Counted from the stretch's first letter, positions 54,365 through 64,000 are shown. The stretch is DNA of 64,000 bases from Streptomyces zhihengii (GCF_016919245.1 NZ_JAFEJA010000003.1:496001-560000); one strand, 5' to 3'. Notes: generated from the letters alone by a model not told the origin. Made by a program: numbers and translations.

Positions 54365-54841
54365 ATGACAACAACCTTCCGCAGCACAGCCCTCACAGCG
54401 ACGTCCCTCGCGCTGCTGGCCGGCCTGGCCGTCGCAGTGACCCCGGCGGAAGCCGCCGCGACACCGCGGATCAACGCCTGCGGAACCAGCTACGCGCTCC
54501 TGAAATCGTGGCCGATCGCAGCCCAGTACTGGACAGCAGACGCGGGCAAGACCAAGGGATACATCGACGTCTACTTCTCCAGCACCACCGGAAAGAACTG
54601 CGCCATCGCCAGGCCCGTCGACGGGGTGTACCTGCCACGCGGTATCAAGGTCAAGATCGGCAAGACCGGGTCCGGCTGGGCAGCGCTCGACGGGTACCAA
54701 GCCAACTTCACCCAGTACGCGGGGCCCGTCTACGTCTCCGCCCGTAACGCGTGCATCAGCTTCGAGGGCGGGTTCACCTACAACGCCACCTGGGACGCCT
54801 CAGGCGCCTGGAGCAGGTACACCAGCAAGCACTGCGGCTGA
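54365..54841 (+). CDS. Small secreted protein
   Basis: 158 residues from ATG 54365. A Sec signal peptide (about 1-33: TALTATSLALLAGLAVAV ending AEAA) is followed by a compact domain with four Cys (INACGTSYALLKSWPI, KNCAIARPVDGVYL, NACISFEGGF and a terminal HCG), likely two disulfides. It resembles small extracellular actinomycete proteins with a spore-associated or inhibitor-like fold, but I cannot name the family. Confidence 0.75.
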   Translation: MTTTFRSTALTATSLALLAGLAVAVTPAEAAATPRINACGTSYALLKSWPIAAQYWTADAGKTKGYIDVYFSSTTGKNCAIARPVDGVYLPRGIKVKIGKTGSGWAALDGYQANFTQYAGPVYVSARNACISFEGGFTYNATWDASGAWSRYTSKHCG

Positions 54842-55481
54842 CACAATCCGAGCATCTCCGCGCCGGGACCAGCAGGCCAGCACGGCTCAGGCAGGACTGC
54901 CGGATCCCGGATTCCCGGGCAAGCCTTAAGACGGGATGGGGCACCGCTTGGGTTGACCATTCAGCCCGAATGCTGCGCCAGAGGCAGGACACAAGCTCCA
55001 ACGCGCCTGCATACGAGGCCTTGTCGCGCACAGGCCTCGGGCCCTGGTGGGCTTGCCGATGTAGGGAAGGGCCCCCTTCGCTGTCGTCGCCGCTTGCCCG
55101 GTGCCAGCGTTGAGCTCCGGGCGGGGGTGTGGCCTGTCCCGGCAGGTCACCTGTGCCAAGGCAGGCATCTGATCTGCCAGCTTCGGTCTGAGACGTCGTC
55201 CGCGGCCGGGTTCTGTACCCCGCCAGGGCGTGATGCCGATGTCTGCCCCACGCGGAAGGATGGGTGCGCCGTCGCCCGGGACAACGTCCGGTTGGCTGGT
55301 GCCGAGGTGATCTGAGGCCGGCCACCTGCGCGGTGCCAGGGACCATGACGGACGTGAGACAGCGGCGAGCAGCCACTCGCACGACGCCCGCCGCTCAAGA
55401 GGCGGCTCGAGCGACAGGCTGCTGATCGAACCCGAGTCCGAAGGCCCTTCTCGGTTCTCCCTTGGACGGCTCCCTGGTCTG
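54842..55481. other. Intergenic, nothing recognised
   Basis: 640 bp without a credible gene on either strand. Confidence 0.35.
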
Positions 55482-55771
55482 CTACTCAAAGGTCACCGTC
55501 AAGCGATCGTCCCATCCGAAGGACTCGTCCTGAGACTGCACGCGCAGAAGGAGTTCGCGAATCTCGCTGAAGGACTCCTCGCCGAGATTCTGCGATGTTG
55601 CTTCGGTGTTCTTCCATACGATCTCGACGGGGCGTTCGACATCTGTCGACAGTCGGTCCCAGAGGGCGTTCAGGTTGGCTCCGTAGTACGGGCGAAATCC
55701 AGCCGCAGTGAGAAGAAGCGGTGCAGATCGTGCTCAGAGTGGATTTCCGGGCCATCGACTTCGATGCGCAC
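55482..55771 (-). pseudogene. Barstar-like inhibitor with one frameshift
   Basis: From GTG 55771: RIEVDGPEIHSEHDLHRFFSLRLDF. One missing G (FGPYYG has become FARTT) then shifts the frame, after which YYGANLNALWDRLSTDVERPVEIVWKN and SFGWDDRLTVTFE complete a barstar domain ending at 55482. With that base restored the length is 96 residues, a normal barstar. Barstars inhibit barnase-type RNases; no barnase gene is seen next to it. Confidence 0.75.
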
Positions 55772-56043
55772 GCTAACTACCCTTCTCGGCAGATGATGAA
55801 GGCTCACGCAGGGCCACCACGATCAGGGTGACGTGTGCACGCCGTCGGCGGCGACCCCCAAGGACGGCGACACCACATCGAACAGCCGAGTGGAGTCGAT
55901 CCTCGGTCGCTTCTTCAGTTCCCCGACGGCAGGAAGCGCCAGTCGGTGTTGAACACGAACTCTGCGACCAGGGAACGGCGCTGAGGGCGCACGGCAGTGC
56001 AACGTCGACGATCCAGCGGCAGCTGCGCTTCCCGAGCCAGGTC

Positions 56044-56907
56044 TCAGGTGCTCAGGTCGAACACGCCCCACTCGGTGAATGGCTCGGCCTGGACGTAGAT
56101 GCGGCTGCCCCGGCCGACGACCCGCCGACGGCCAGGTGCAGAGCCATCGGGCAGGGTAAGCCTGCCGACGTCCGACGGCTCGACGGATACGTCAGTGAGC
56201 TCTGCGTGGGCGAGCCTGTCCCCCTCCTCGCCGTAGCCACCGTAGAAGGCCACCCGACTACCGTGGACAGCCACCGCTTTGGCGCCCCGTATGCGATTCG
56301 CCCACACCCTCACGGGCCGCTCCACCCGAGCGGGGCGAATCTCGACAAGCGGGAAGTCCGTATACGGGCACGCCCAGGCGACGGCACCCGACACGTTCAG
56401 GGCATAGCAGTCGAAGAGGCCCGGAATGCGGGCGCCGTCTGACGTCCAGTCGAGTCGGCCCGTGGCAGTCCACCGGCGGATCCCGGCCGGGTTCTCATCG
56501 AAATGCCCGACCCAGAGATGGCCGGCCTCGTCCGCGAGGAGATGCTCGATGGCGTCCCCAACGGGAAAGGCCGCGGTCTCGCGGCCACGCGTGTCGAAGA
56601 CCTGGACCTGGTGCGCGTCCTCGGACCGCCGGGTGCGAGGCGCGGCGACGACGAACCTGCCATCCGGCAGACGGTCCAGGTGCGGCCAGTGAGCACGCAC
56701 GGCGCTCAGCTCAGTGAGCTCGACGCCACCGCCCGGATGGACGGAGACAACCCGGGCATCGAAGGGCCGGACCTCAGCGCGTTGCGAAACGCCTGTGCCG
56801 AGCAACCAATGAGCGGCGCCGAACACGTCGACTGTACTGGTCAGGACGTGGCCGTCCCGGTGCGCTCGTGGGAGGCAGGCATAGGGCTTGAGGGCGGTCT
56901 TCTTCAC
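56044..56907 (-). CDS. Beta-propeller-like hypothetical protein
   Basis: 287 residues from ATG 56907. It shows repeated blade-like segments of strands with DGRFVVAAPRTRR, HLWVGHFDENPAGIRRW, VAFYGGYGEEGDRL and RGSRIYVQAEPFTEWGVFDL, suggesting a six- or seven-bladed propeller. No signal peptide, so cytoplasmic. Located upstream of the barstar on the same strand; a link is possible but unproven. Confidence 0.7.
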   Translation of the reverse strand: MKKTALKPYACLPRAHRDGHVLTSTVDVFGAAHWLLGTGVSQRAEVRPFDARVVSVHPGGGVELTELSAVRAHWPHLDRLPDGRFVVAAPRTRRSEDAHQVQVFDTRGRETAAFPVGDAIEHLLADEAGHLWVGHFDENPAGIRRWTATGRLDWTSDGARIPGLFDCYALNVSGAVAWACPYTDFPLVEIRPARVERPVRVWANRIRGAKAVAVHGSRVAFYGGYGEEGDRLAHAELTDVSVEPSDVGRLTLPDGSAPGRRRVVGRGSRIYVQAEPFTEWGVFDLST

Positions 56908-57609
56908 AAGTGAGCTCTCCTGGGTGAGCCGTCACATTCATCGGACGCTGCGGTGACCGTCGGTCGGCGGCGCACGAGCGGTGGAGAGGGAATCGTGCGC
57001 CTACACGGCATGGTCCCACCGGATCGTCGTCGGGTGATCATCGTCGACCTCCAGCGTCGTGACAAACCCTTTCGATACGCAGCCACAGCCACACCGCTGT
57101 ATCTCCGGCAACGCGGCTCTTGGCAACCGGACGCTGCACCTGGCCACACCTGGCCAAGTCGTGCCCTCCAACTGCGCAAGCGGCAAAGCGAGGCGGCGAG
57201 AGCAGCCGGGCGGCATCGGAAACTGAAGGCAGAGAGACTTTCCGGGCCGAGCTGACCGGGAGCGCAGCAACCCGTCGCCCCCGGCGGCTGCGGGTGCGGA
57301 CGCTCCACCAGACTGACTGCCGACCCGTACCGGCCACCCAGGCTTCCTCCTGCCCGCAGGATCCTTCCTCTTGGCGCGCCACGGCACCGGTCGCCCGGCG
57401 CAGCACACCCGGGCGGCGCCCCGAGCTGACTCTCCCGGCACTCGATGCGCCGTCACCTGCCAGCGTGTCCGGGGTGCGCACCCCCGCGCGGGCCGCGTAC
57501 GTTCTGCTGGCCGGCTGTGACAGGAGGCGCGGTGGGCCCGACGCTTCCTTCGTATGGGCCCGTTCTACGACTCGGCGCAGGCAGAGCGCCCATCGTCGCG
57601 CGCGACCGG
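56908..57609. other. Intergenic, no convincing gene
   Basis: 700 bp. A minus-strand frame ending at 57001 (GFVTTLEVDDDHPTTIRWDHAV at its C-terminus) looks protein-like only over its last 30 codons and may be a gene remnant. Confidence 0.35.
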
Positions 57610-58857
57610 CTAGCGCAGGCGTGGTGGCTGCTGGGCGTACGTACTCCGGTGGGAGGTTTGCGCCGGGGGCTGCTGTGCACGTCGGGGTTCGCTAACAGGC
57701 TCCGGCGGGCCGGAGGCAGCGAGGCGTGCGCCGCTTTCGGCAGTGATACGTCGCGCCAGAGCCGCGATCTCCAGCTCACGCGTGGCGAGGACATCCACGG
57801 GTTGGCGGCGTGTGCTCAGGCCGGGCAGCAGTTCCCCGACCACGTCATAGCGGGCGGCGTAACGCGCGCTCGCCGGGCCTTCGGGGGCGATCGCGGCGCC
57901 GACCGGAGGGCTGAGGTCCGTCTCGTGCGTCAGCCACGGTGCGGCCGCATCCCGCCATGCCATGCCGTGAACGTCCACCTCGATCCCGGGGGAGTCGAGG
58001 TAGCGCACCCAGTCGGCCCGTGCATGATGCTCGGGCACCTCCTGCCCGGCCGAGAGCCGGACCTGGAAGGTCACATGCGTGGAGGCGGCTCCGGGCTGCG
58101 CTGGCGGTGTGCGGATCTGTTCGTCCGCCAGGTCCTCGAATGCGGCGTGTCGGGAGGTGCTCCACGGCTGGTCATGGGGCAGGTTGCCGTGCCCGATGTG
58201 ATGGAGCAGCATGTCGGCCCGCTCCGCGGCGCTGCGCTGACCGTCGTGCACGACCCGGTGAATCCGCGTCGGCAGCACGATCCGGATCCCGCCGTACAGG
58301 TCCTGGACGGCCGGATCGGGCCCGGACGCCGCAGCCTCCCGGTAGGCGGCGGCCCACTGAAGCGCATCTTCCTCCAGTGCCTGTCCGTACCGGTGTTCCG
58401 CGTCCCGGTGCCCATACAGGCCCAGCTCCTGATTCCGGTAGGCGTTCGCTGCCCGGTGTGCGGCCACCTGCAGCGCGGGAAAGTACGCCGCCCATTCGGA
58501 CATGGGCCGGTTGTGAATATTGCGCTCCGGCGCCGGGTCCGTGTACGCGTCCCACCACCGTGCCCCATCGGGCTGCCGGGAACCGTGGTTGATCCAGGCC
58601 TGCGGATGCGCCGCATGCAGGGCATCCATCATCACCGAGGCCAGCCCACGGCGCTGGAACTGCGGCTCGACCGCCAGTTGCCACACCGTCAGAGCCCGCC
58701 CATCGGGATGGAGCAGGAAGTCCAGCCGCCCGGCCAGCTCGCCGCCGACCAGGGCCATCATCCGCCTGGGCACCCACGTGTCGCTGTGGGAGATCTTCCA
58801 GTCGGTCAGCCACAGCGCAACACCCTCGTTCCCAAGCTGCGCCTCGGCCCCGGCCAC
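57610..58857 (-). CDS. GNAT-domain protein with long C-terminal extension
   Basis: 415 residues from ATG 58857. The N-terminal GNAT domain (about 1-120) has LTVWQLAVEPQFQRRGLASVMMDAL as the acetyl-CoA motif. A second region (about 150-330, PMSEWAAYFPALQVAAHRAAN, and QVRLSAGQEVPEHHARADW) is unassigned, and the last 60 residues are Arg/Pro/Gln-rich. Six bases separate it from the upstream gene at 58864, so they form an operon. Confidence 0.75.
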   Translation of the reverse strand: MAGAEAQLGNEGVALWLTDWKISHSDTWVPRRMMALVGGELAGRLDFLLHPDGRALTVWQLAVEPQFQRRGLASVMMDALHAAHPQAWINHGSRQPDGARWWDAYTDPAPERNIHNRPMSEWAAYFPALQVAAHRAANAYRNQELGLYGHRDAEHRYGQALEEDALQWAAAYREAAASGPDPAVQDLYGGIRIVLPTRIHRVVHDGQRSAAERADMLLHHIGHGNLPHDQPWSTSRHAAFEDLADEQIRTPPAQPGAASTHVTFQVRLSAGQEVPEHHARADWVRYLDSPGIEVDVHGMAWRDAAAPWLTHETDLSPPVGAAIAPEGPASARYAARYDVVGELLPGLSTRRQPVDVLATRELEIAALARRITAESGARLAASGPPEPVSEPRRAQQPPAQTSHRSTYAQQPPRLR

Positions 58858-58863
58858 GGCCGG

Positions 58864-59259
58864 CTACTCCCGCACTCCGGGCAGCCCCCCGACAGCGACC
58901 AGGCGGGCGCTGGCCGCCCGGACGCCAGGCAACCGTCCTGCCGCCTCCGCCACCGACGACGCGACACCCTCGGCGGCGTCCTCAGCCTCGAGCGCCACAG
59001 GGTCCAGCTCCAGCACCGACTGGACGGTCACGACCGCACGCTGCCCGCTCACCGGACCCGCCGGGGAGACAGCCGGGGGACGGGTCACCAGCTGCGCAGT
59101 GCACAGGACGTTGCCCCCGGCAGCCGGCTGCGACACCGGACCGAAGATCACCTCGCCGACCCCCGACAGATGCTCCATCAGGCGCGCGACCGCGTCGGCC
59201 GGACCTGTCAACTGCACCTGCGTGAACTCGGAACTGACCTCAGTGGTCACGCTGTCCAT
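58864..59259 (-). CDS. Hypothetical protein
   Basis: 131 residues from ATG 59259. Small alpha/beta protein (EFTQVQLTGPADAVARLMEHLSGVGEVIFG, then LVTRPPAVSPAGPVSGQRAVV). Cotranscribed with the GNAT-extension gene. No family recognised. Confidence 0.6.
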   Translation of the reverse strand: MDSVTTEVSSEFTQVQLTGPADAVARLMEHLSGVGEVIFGPVSQPAAGGNVLCTAQLVTRPPAVSPAGPVSGQRAVVTVQSVLELDPVALEAEDAAEGVASSVAEAAGRLPGVRAASARLVAVGGLPGVRE

Positions 59260-59806
59260 GGCTACTCCCGTTGGCCCGGCGGGCCCGCTGATATACGGCG
59301 GTTGAACGACCGCCCCAAAACGCAGGCACCGCACCCGGCCCTGCGATCCTTCAGTGTGCATGGGGCAACCGCGCGCACCCGCACCGCCCCACCCCCAATC
59401 TTTCGAACAGGGCGCTACAGCCGTGGAGTTGACGGACCCGTCATGGCCCGTCGCCACCCGCCGACCCCATCCGCCCCGACGCAGCGCCGGCCCGGCTGCC
59501 CCCAGCAGCCTGTCAGTGCTGATTGCCGATCCCGTGCGTCAGCACTCAGGCGCGCCAGGGCCCGGCACCACGATCCGACCCCGCGTACCAACCCCTGGGA
59601 AACCCCGCAGCACACCCGCTGTATCCGCAGCGCACCCCACTACCGTGAGCGGCCCGTCCACCAGATCCGGACGGAAGGACACCCACGAAGACCGCCCCTA
59701 CGGACATGCGCGTCGATGTCCCCGACCGCCGCCGTCCGGCCGACCCACCCCAGAGCCGGACGAGGTGCAGCGAGCCGGTGCACGGAAGCGGAACGGGGGA
59801 GAGGGA
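59260..59806. promoter_or_regulatory. Divergent promoter region with an inverted repeat
   Basis: 547 bp between divergent genes. It contains AGTGCTGA at 59515-59522 and its complement at 59539-59546, a possible regulator site. GGGGGAGAGGGA lies directly before the ATG at 59807. Confidence 0.4.
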
Positions 59807-60916
59807 ATGGCGACCATGGCCCGTACGTACACGATCACAAGGGACACCGCGGGAGCGGTGACCGGAATTCCGGGCACCGAGCCGCATACCGTGACCGGCG
59901 ATCCCGTCGAGGCCCTGATGCAGTGGGCCCGCCTCGACCGGCCCGGACTGCGTTACCGAGTGCAGGTCGACGGGTCCCCGGGCCTGGAGCTGCCAGTGCA
60001 GAACCTGCTGTGGGACGCGGCCAGACACCGCCGCGAGGACCCGGCTCGCGAAGCCGGCGTACACGAGGCCGTGGCCGGCTGGCTCCGCCACCATTCTCGC
60101 CCGCTCTTCCCGGAGGAACTCGTCGGCGGCTTCGACCCGCTGGCACTGCAACGGGCCGGACAGGCATGGATGCTGCGGACACAGACGTCCGTCCCGTCCG
60201 GTGCACTCGCCCACCTACCGCTGGAGGACCGCGAACAAGTCCGACACGGCGCACGCGAGATGGGCGACGCCCTCCACAACAGCCTCGCCCGCGGCGGGCC
60301 CGGTCCACGGCTGAGAGGTACAGCCCTTCGGGAACTGCACGGCCACTGGCAGAGGCTGGCGGGCGCCGCCCAGCTCGTGCCGGAGGCCACCGGGCCGGCC
60401 CGGAAAATCCTCGACCGGCTCATCACCTCTACGCCCGACGCCCCGCACCCGCCTGCTGCGAACGCACCAGACGCAGACCTGCGAACGGCTGCCGCCCGCA
60501 TCTGGTGGCTCGCCCGCGAGCACCAGCCCGATCTCGCCCAGGCCCTGCGCCGCGTCGCCGACCCTGCAGCAGCCGGACACCTCCCGCGTCCCCTGTTCAC
60601 CGTCCTGCCGGACTACCTGAGACACCACCCGCACATGGTGGACGACCTTCTGCACTCCGCCGAAGCGCTGGGGAACAATCTCGCCCTGCACGATCAGTAC
60701 ACCTCGTACCCTGACAGCGTACGGCGCCGCTTCAGCGAGGCAGTCGACGTCGCCACCCTGACGCTCGGCGTTCAGGGTGCCGCGGTCGCGATGGCAGCCA
60801 ACGCAGCAGCTCCCGCACCCCGGCGCGAGGCCGCCGCTTCGGCAACCGTGCGCCTGCAGGCCCACACTCAGCAGCCGGCGGCACAGCATCAAGGCCCACA
60901 AGGCATGACCCGGTGA
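59807..60916 (+). CDS. Hypothetical helical protein
   Basis: 369 residues from ATG 59807 (ATG 59816 also possible). A short N-terminal beta segment (YTITRDTAGAVTGIPG, YRVQVDGSPGLELPV) precedes long helices (HEAVAGWLRHHSRPLFPEELVGG, TAAARIWWLAREHQPDLAQAL). The tail is Ala/Gln-rich. Found alone on its strand; function unknown. Confidence 0.65.
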   Translation: MATMARTYTITRDTAGAVTGIPGTEPHTVTGDPVEALMQWARLDRPGLRYRVQVDGSPGLELPVQNLLWDAARHRREDPAREAGVHEAVAGWLRHHSRPLFPEELVGGFDPLALQRAGQAWMLRTQTSVPSGALAHLPLEDREQVRHGAREMGDALHNSLARGGPGPRLRGTALRELHGHWQRLAGAAQLVPEATGPARKILDRLITSTPDAPHPPAANAPDADLRTAAARIWWLAREHQPDLAQALRRVADPAAAGHLPRPLFTVLPDYLRHHPHMVDDLLHSAEALGNNLALHDQYTSYPDSVRRRFSEAVDVATLTLGVQGAAVAMAANAAAPAPRREAAASATVRLQAHTQQPAAQHQGPQGMTR

Positions 60917-61232
60917 AGCGACGCGCATTTGACGCCCGACGATCCAGCAGGCCGGGGCGTCCGTCGCCACAGGCCCCGACCGTGACGCGGTGTCGCCCCT
61001 GTGACCGGACCCCGAAACCCGACGTGCGGAAGCAACCTCACCCGCAACAGCGGCGGAGCACAGGCCCGCCTTGACACATGACACACCGAGGTCGATCACC
61101 CCCACGCCCTGCCAGGATGGAGCCGGGGAGAGCGCGGCCCCACCCGGCCTCATCCGGCAGAAGCAGTGCCATCGGCGGGTAGGGGCCCACATCCGGCCCC
61201 AGGCCGTAGGCCGTCAGACGCGGGGCCGGCCC
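60917..61232. other. Intergenic between convergent genes
   Basis: 316 bp with no gene recognised. A TTGACA hexamer at 61071 has no plausible downstream gene on that strand. Confidence 0.35.
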
Positions 61233-62048
61233 TCACGGACCATCTGTCCCCAGAACCTGACGTGCAGCCTCGATCAGCTCCTGCCTGGCCTCTTGGTAAC
61301 GGTAGTTCCGCTGCGCCCACTCCCGCCTTGCGTTGAGCCGCAGACCTGCCTGCGTTGGTTCGTGACCTCGCTCGTACTCCAGTGGCTCCACCGCTGTCAC
61401 CAGCAAGAGCCGCACCTGGCCCCGCTCCAGTTGCGGCACGGCGTTCAGCGCGGCGATCGCCGCCTCGTACTCAGGCGGAGGATCTCCATCGCCATGCCTC
61501 GGATTCCACACAGGAGCCCCCTCAGCACGCAGACGCGCCAAGGCGCCCTTGGCACGCGCAGCAGCCGCATCCCCCTGACGGCTCAACCTGTCAAGCTCCC
61601 GCCACGCCTGTTCACCCGGAGCCCGGGTGCGCGCCCAGTGATGCGCCGTCCTCACAGCCCGCCCCACCGCCGCGAGTTCCTCCTCCACCCCCGGCGGCGC
61701 AGCCAGCTCAGCTTCGGCGAAAGCCAGACGAAAAGCGTGAAGCACCTGCTCCGCCTCGGCTTGTTCCCCGCTCGCCTCCGGTGCAGCCAAGTAGAGCCGC
61801 CCCGACGCCTCCACGCACTCGCCAGCCGCGCGCAGCAACGCCGTCATGGTCCTCCACCGCAGGTCGTGCAACGCCTGGCGCCGCGCAGACTGCGCGACTG
61901 TGTCAGCGGCGTCCCTTGCTGCCTGGGCCTGCGCCAGCCCACCGTTCGCTTGAATCCGCGCACCCACGATGGCGCCGGCGATCGTGCCGCAAACACCAGC
62001 CGCACCGATCAACGCGACGGTTATCTCCGTGTCCATGGACAGCATCAT
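61233..62048 (-). CDS. Membrane-anchored hypothetical protein
   Basis: 271 residues from ATG 62048 (ATG 62045 or 62036 are alternatives). One N-terminal membrane helix (TVALIGAAGVCGTIAGAIVGA) is followed by long amphipathic helices rich in Ala, Glu and Arg (AQSARRQALHDLRWRTMTALL, HAFRLAFAEAELAAPPGVEE). This topology is common among plasmid-borne actinomycete proteins of unknown role. Confidence 0.7.
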   Translation of the reverse strand: MMLSMDTEITVALIGAAGVCGTIAGAIVGARIQANGGLAQAQAARDAADTVAQSARRQALHDLRWRTMTALLRAAGECVEASGRLYLAAPEASGEQAEAEQVLHAFRLAFAEAELAAPPGVEEELAAVGRAVRTAHHWARTRAPGEQAWRELDRLSRQGDAAAARAKGALARLRAEGAPVWNPRHGDGDPPPEYEAAIAALNAVPQLERGQVRLLLVTAVEPLEYERGHEPTQAGLRLNARREWAQRNYRYQEARQELIEAARQVLGTDGP

Positions 62049-62785
62049 CTCCAGTCAGTCGACAGGGCCGCTGGGAAGGGCAGGCAATGCGACTCATCCC
62101 AGCTCGGAACTCTTCACAGCAGCGGGCCGTAGAGCCGATGAGGCTTGCGGGACAGGTGCACTGTGTCAGGAGTTCACCAGCCTGCGCAGAGACCGGCACA
62201 GACCCGGCGAGTTCGCGCTGAGCTGCGCACCCGCGTGTGCGCCCCCCACAAGGTCTGCTTGATCGGCGTCGGCCCATCGTTGTTGGTTGCGGCCATGGCC
62301 TCCCGCGCGGCTGCAAGCGGTGACGGCGGCGACGTGGACGTTGTCGAGCCGGCCGCAGCGACCGTCTGGCTCCACCGTCTACCGGTCGGACACCTTGACG
62401 GGTGCAGGAGCACACCACGGCGCCCTACGGTTTGCCCCCGTCGGCCTGCTCGCTCCCGAGAGGACCGCGCAGAGTCTCATGGGCGGCCGTGCAGGCCAGA
62501 CTCTGCGCGCTGGCCCGCGGCAGCGGCACCGAACCACCGCAGGTCCACGCGCGACCGACCCGCCCCGCAATACCGGCGCGCAGCGCGGACCTGCCAGCTG
62601 ACACCATCGCACGCGAGCCGCTGCGTTCAGGCATGCTGGTGCTCGCCGTCGACATGGGGAAGGGTTGCGCAGTCACCGCCAGCCGCTCGGCGCCTCCGCA
62701 CACGCCGACGGCCGGGGAGACCGGGGCTACGACGTGCTTGCCGGCCCCGGGCTGCAGCACACGAGCTTGCGGGGCCTGGCCGCCT
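62049..62785. other. Intergenic, no gene
   Basis: About 740 bp. Open frames on both strands are compositional. No repeats, hairpins or known sites noticed. Confidence 0.35.
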
Positions 62786-63646
62786 CTATCGGGCCGCTGT
62801 GTCACGGATGCATGTAGACACGGCGTGAGGCTCGGGCGTTTTCGAGGGCGTCGGGCGCTGGGTTGTGGGTGCGGGATCCGGGGTGCGCGGGTTGCGGGCT
62901 GGGAGCTCCGGCCGCCGAGTGTCTGGCTGCTGCGGCGCAGTGTCCAGGAGATGTGCGACGCGGGTCGAGAAGTCGGGCCCGGGCAGGGGCATCTCCCAGT
63001 CGGGCTGGCGGAGGTATCCGGACGCGACGGCAGTCGGAATGTACTCCATCAGTTCGACGAGTACCGCGGAGTAGGGACGTGTGGTGTGCTTTGCGAGGTG
63101 TCGCAGTACCCGGAGCATGGTGGCCGTGGAGGCCTTGGTGACTTGCTGGTTGGCCGGGTGCCAGGTCTGCGCCGGTTCCGGCGACTTGCCGGGTTCTTCT
63201 GGTGTCTCGTTCGGTCCGTCGTTGGTGTGCCGGTGCCACCAATCCGCGAGATGGGCCTCTCCCTGAGAGAGGTGGTGGAGGTAGAGGCAGTAGGCGGCCG
63301 CACTCTGGCCGGCACCCCAGGCGTACTGCCACCAGTAGCGGGCGCCGTCGTCGGTGTCGGTGAGCTGGAGAACGCAGGCGAGGATCATGGCGCTGCGGGG
63401 CTCAGGGACCTGCTCGGTGACGAAGTCCGCGACATCGTTCGCGGGAGCGTGGGTGACCAGCGTCTCGCACAGGGCCCGCAGATCCTCCGCCGCGGCGGAG
63501 GACACGGGTGTCTGGCCCTGCGCGCCGACAGGGGCAGCTGGGTCCCAGTCGGAGTACGCGGACTTAGACGGCGGCACGATGTCCCGGGGTACTGAGCGGT
63601 CCCGGACCAGCAGGGCCCGGGAGAGGATCTCTTCGATGCGTGTCAT
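62786..63646 (-). CDS. Hypothetical protein paired with a sigma-like protein
   Basis: 286 residues from ATG 63646, overlapping the stop of the gene at 63643 (ATGA). The conserved centre is ARYWWQYAWGAGQSAAAYCLYLHHLSQGE, then LRVLRHLAKHTTRPYSAVL and a Pro/Thr-rich tail. This arrangement recurs in Streptomyces accessory DNA, but the function is unknown. Confidence 0.65.
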   Translation of the reverse strand: MTRIEEILSRALLVRDRSVPRDIVPPSKSAYSDWDPAAPVGAQGQTPVSSAAAEDLRALCETLVTHAPANDVADFVTEQVPEPRSAMILACVLQLTDTDDGARYWWQYAWGAGQSAAAYCLYLHHLSQGEAHLADWWHRHTNDGPNETPEEPGKSPEPAQTWHPANQQVTKASTATMLRVLRHLAKHTTRPYSAVLVELMEYIPTAVASGYLRQPDWEMPLPGPDFSTRVAHLLDTAPQQPDTRRPELPARNPRTPDPAPTTQRPTPSKTPEPHAVSTCIRDTAAR

Positions 63647-63966
63647 GCGGTTGTCCCTTCGGTCTCGGTCGGCGGGCAGATGACGCTCTCCAGGAAGTGG
63701 GTGGCGTGCCGCTCGCTGGACAGCACGACGGCCTGCGGCACACCGAGCAGCGCGGACACCTCCTCGGGGAGGAAGGCATAGGAGCGGCGCATGATCATCA
63801 CGTCGAGCTGCTGGTCGGGGAGCCAGCTCATGGCCTTGAAGAGCTGGAGGCTCTCTGCCATCTGATGGGCCTGGGCCGCCTCGGTGGACAGCTGCTGCAG
63901 CGCGATCGTGTCGAAGGCCGCCGCCCCGAACTCGGGCCGGCCGTCGATGTGCGGCGTGCGAGACAT
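63643..63966 (-). CDS. Sigma-region-4-like HTH protein
   Basis: 107 residues from ATG 63966. A C-terminal HTH like sigma-70 region 4 is visible: WLPDQQLDVMIMRRSYAFL, EEVSALLGVPQAVVLSSERHA. There is no region 2, so it is not a full sigma factor. It is co-translated with the downstream 286-residue protein. Confidence 0.65.
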   Translation of the reverse strand: MSRTPHIDGRPEFGAAAFDTIALQQLSTEAAQAHQMAESLQLFKAMSWLPDQQLDVMIMRRSYAFLPEEVSALLGVPQAVVLSSERHATHFLESVICPPTETEGTTA

Positions 63967-64000
63967 GACCGTGGCGCGCAGCGCCTGCCAGGCGAATCGC

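Noticed and set aside
57445..60714. A 1089-codon open frame on the plus strand
   Set aside because: It is antisense to the GNAT-extension gene and overlaps the 59807 gene in another frame; Arg/Pro-rich composition with no domain. A GC-content shadow.
61071..61076. TTGACA as a -35 promoter element
   Set aside because: No downstream gene on that strand and no matching -10 at the right spacing.

Overview
The window looks like accessory DNA from a Streptomyces (or close actinomycete). It is high-GC throughout. It carries Scr1-type XRE/DUF5753 regulators with a DUF397 partner, DUF5999, DUF6624 and DUF3085 small proteins, type I-E-like CRISPR repeats, and a MobF relaxase fused to a RecD-like helicase. 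The last third has the character of a conjugative (probably linear) plasmid. Whether the whole window is plasmid or a chromosome arm cannot be decided from sequence alone. No rRNA or tRNA gene was recognised.

Layout. 1-4184: an MFS transporter gene (minus strand) split by a roughly 3.8 kb element that carries only two tyrosine recombinases. 4263-5741: a protein with three Nudix domains. 6242-18124: the centrepiece, a compact 15-gene minus-strand operon. In transcription order it runs queC, queD, queE, a reverse transcriptase homologue, a formylglycine-generating-enzyme-fold protein, a DUF6884-like protein, a family 2 glycosyltransferase, a radical SAM protein, a phosphoribosyltransferase, a second glycosyltransferase, a PolA-type 5'-3' exonuclease, a PIG-L deacetylase, a DegT aminotransferase, a Gfo/Idh/MocA oxidoreductase and a HAD phosphatase. 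Almost every junction is a 4-bp start/stop overlap. The exception that matters is queE/RT, where about 120 nt hold a strongly structured sequence. 18358-19837: a divergent HTH-peptide deformylase fusion broken by a frameshift. 20-36 kb: small regulatory and hypothetical genes, several of them broken. These include an ATPase/aldo-keto reductase pair, a truncated asparaginase-PPC-TPR-Nudix operon facing an XRE-DUF397 pair across a 37-bp palindrome, and a membrane-anchored Mrr-type nuclease. 36.1-41.5 kb: CRISPR arrays with no cas genes, carrying three near-identical 160-bp leaders, plus a decayed array behind a HEAT-repeat gene. 42.5-64 kb: GNAT acetyltransferases, DUF3085 and other plasmid-type small proteins, the relaxase/helicase, a frameshifted barstar, and hypothetical genes ending in a sigma-region-4-like protein.

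How the genes may work together. The big operon joins preQ0 (7-cyano-7-deazaguanine) synthesis to base-to-nucleotide transfer (PRTase), amino-sugar chemistry (aminotransferase, oxidoreductase, deacetylase, glycosyltransferases) and three nucleic-acid-type proteins (RT, FEN-type nuclease, DUF6884). It could make a deazapurine glycoside, or it could modify nucleic acid. The RT with its upstream structured sequence is the part least explained by either model. Frame-disrupting single-base changes are frequent outside this operon, which is intact; some may be sequencing errors at G/C runs.
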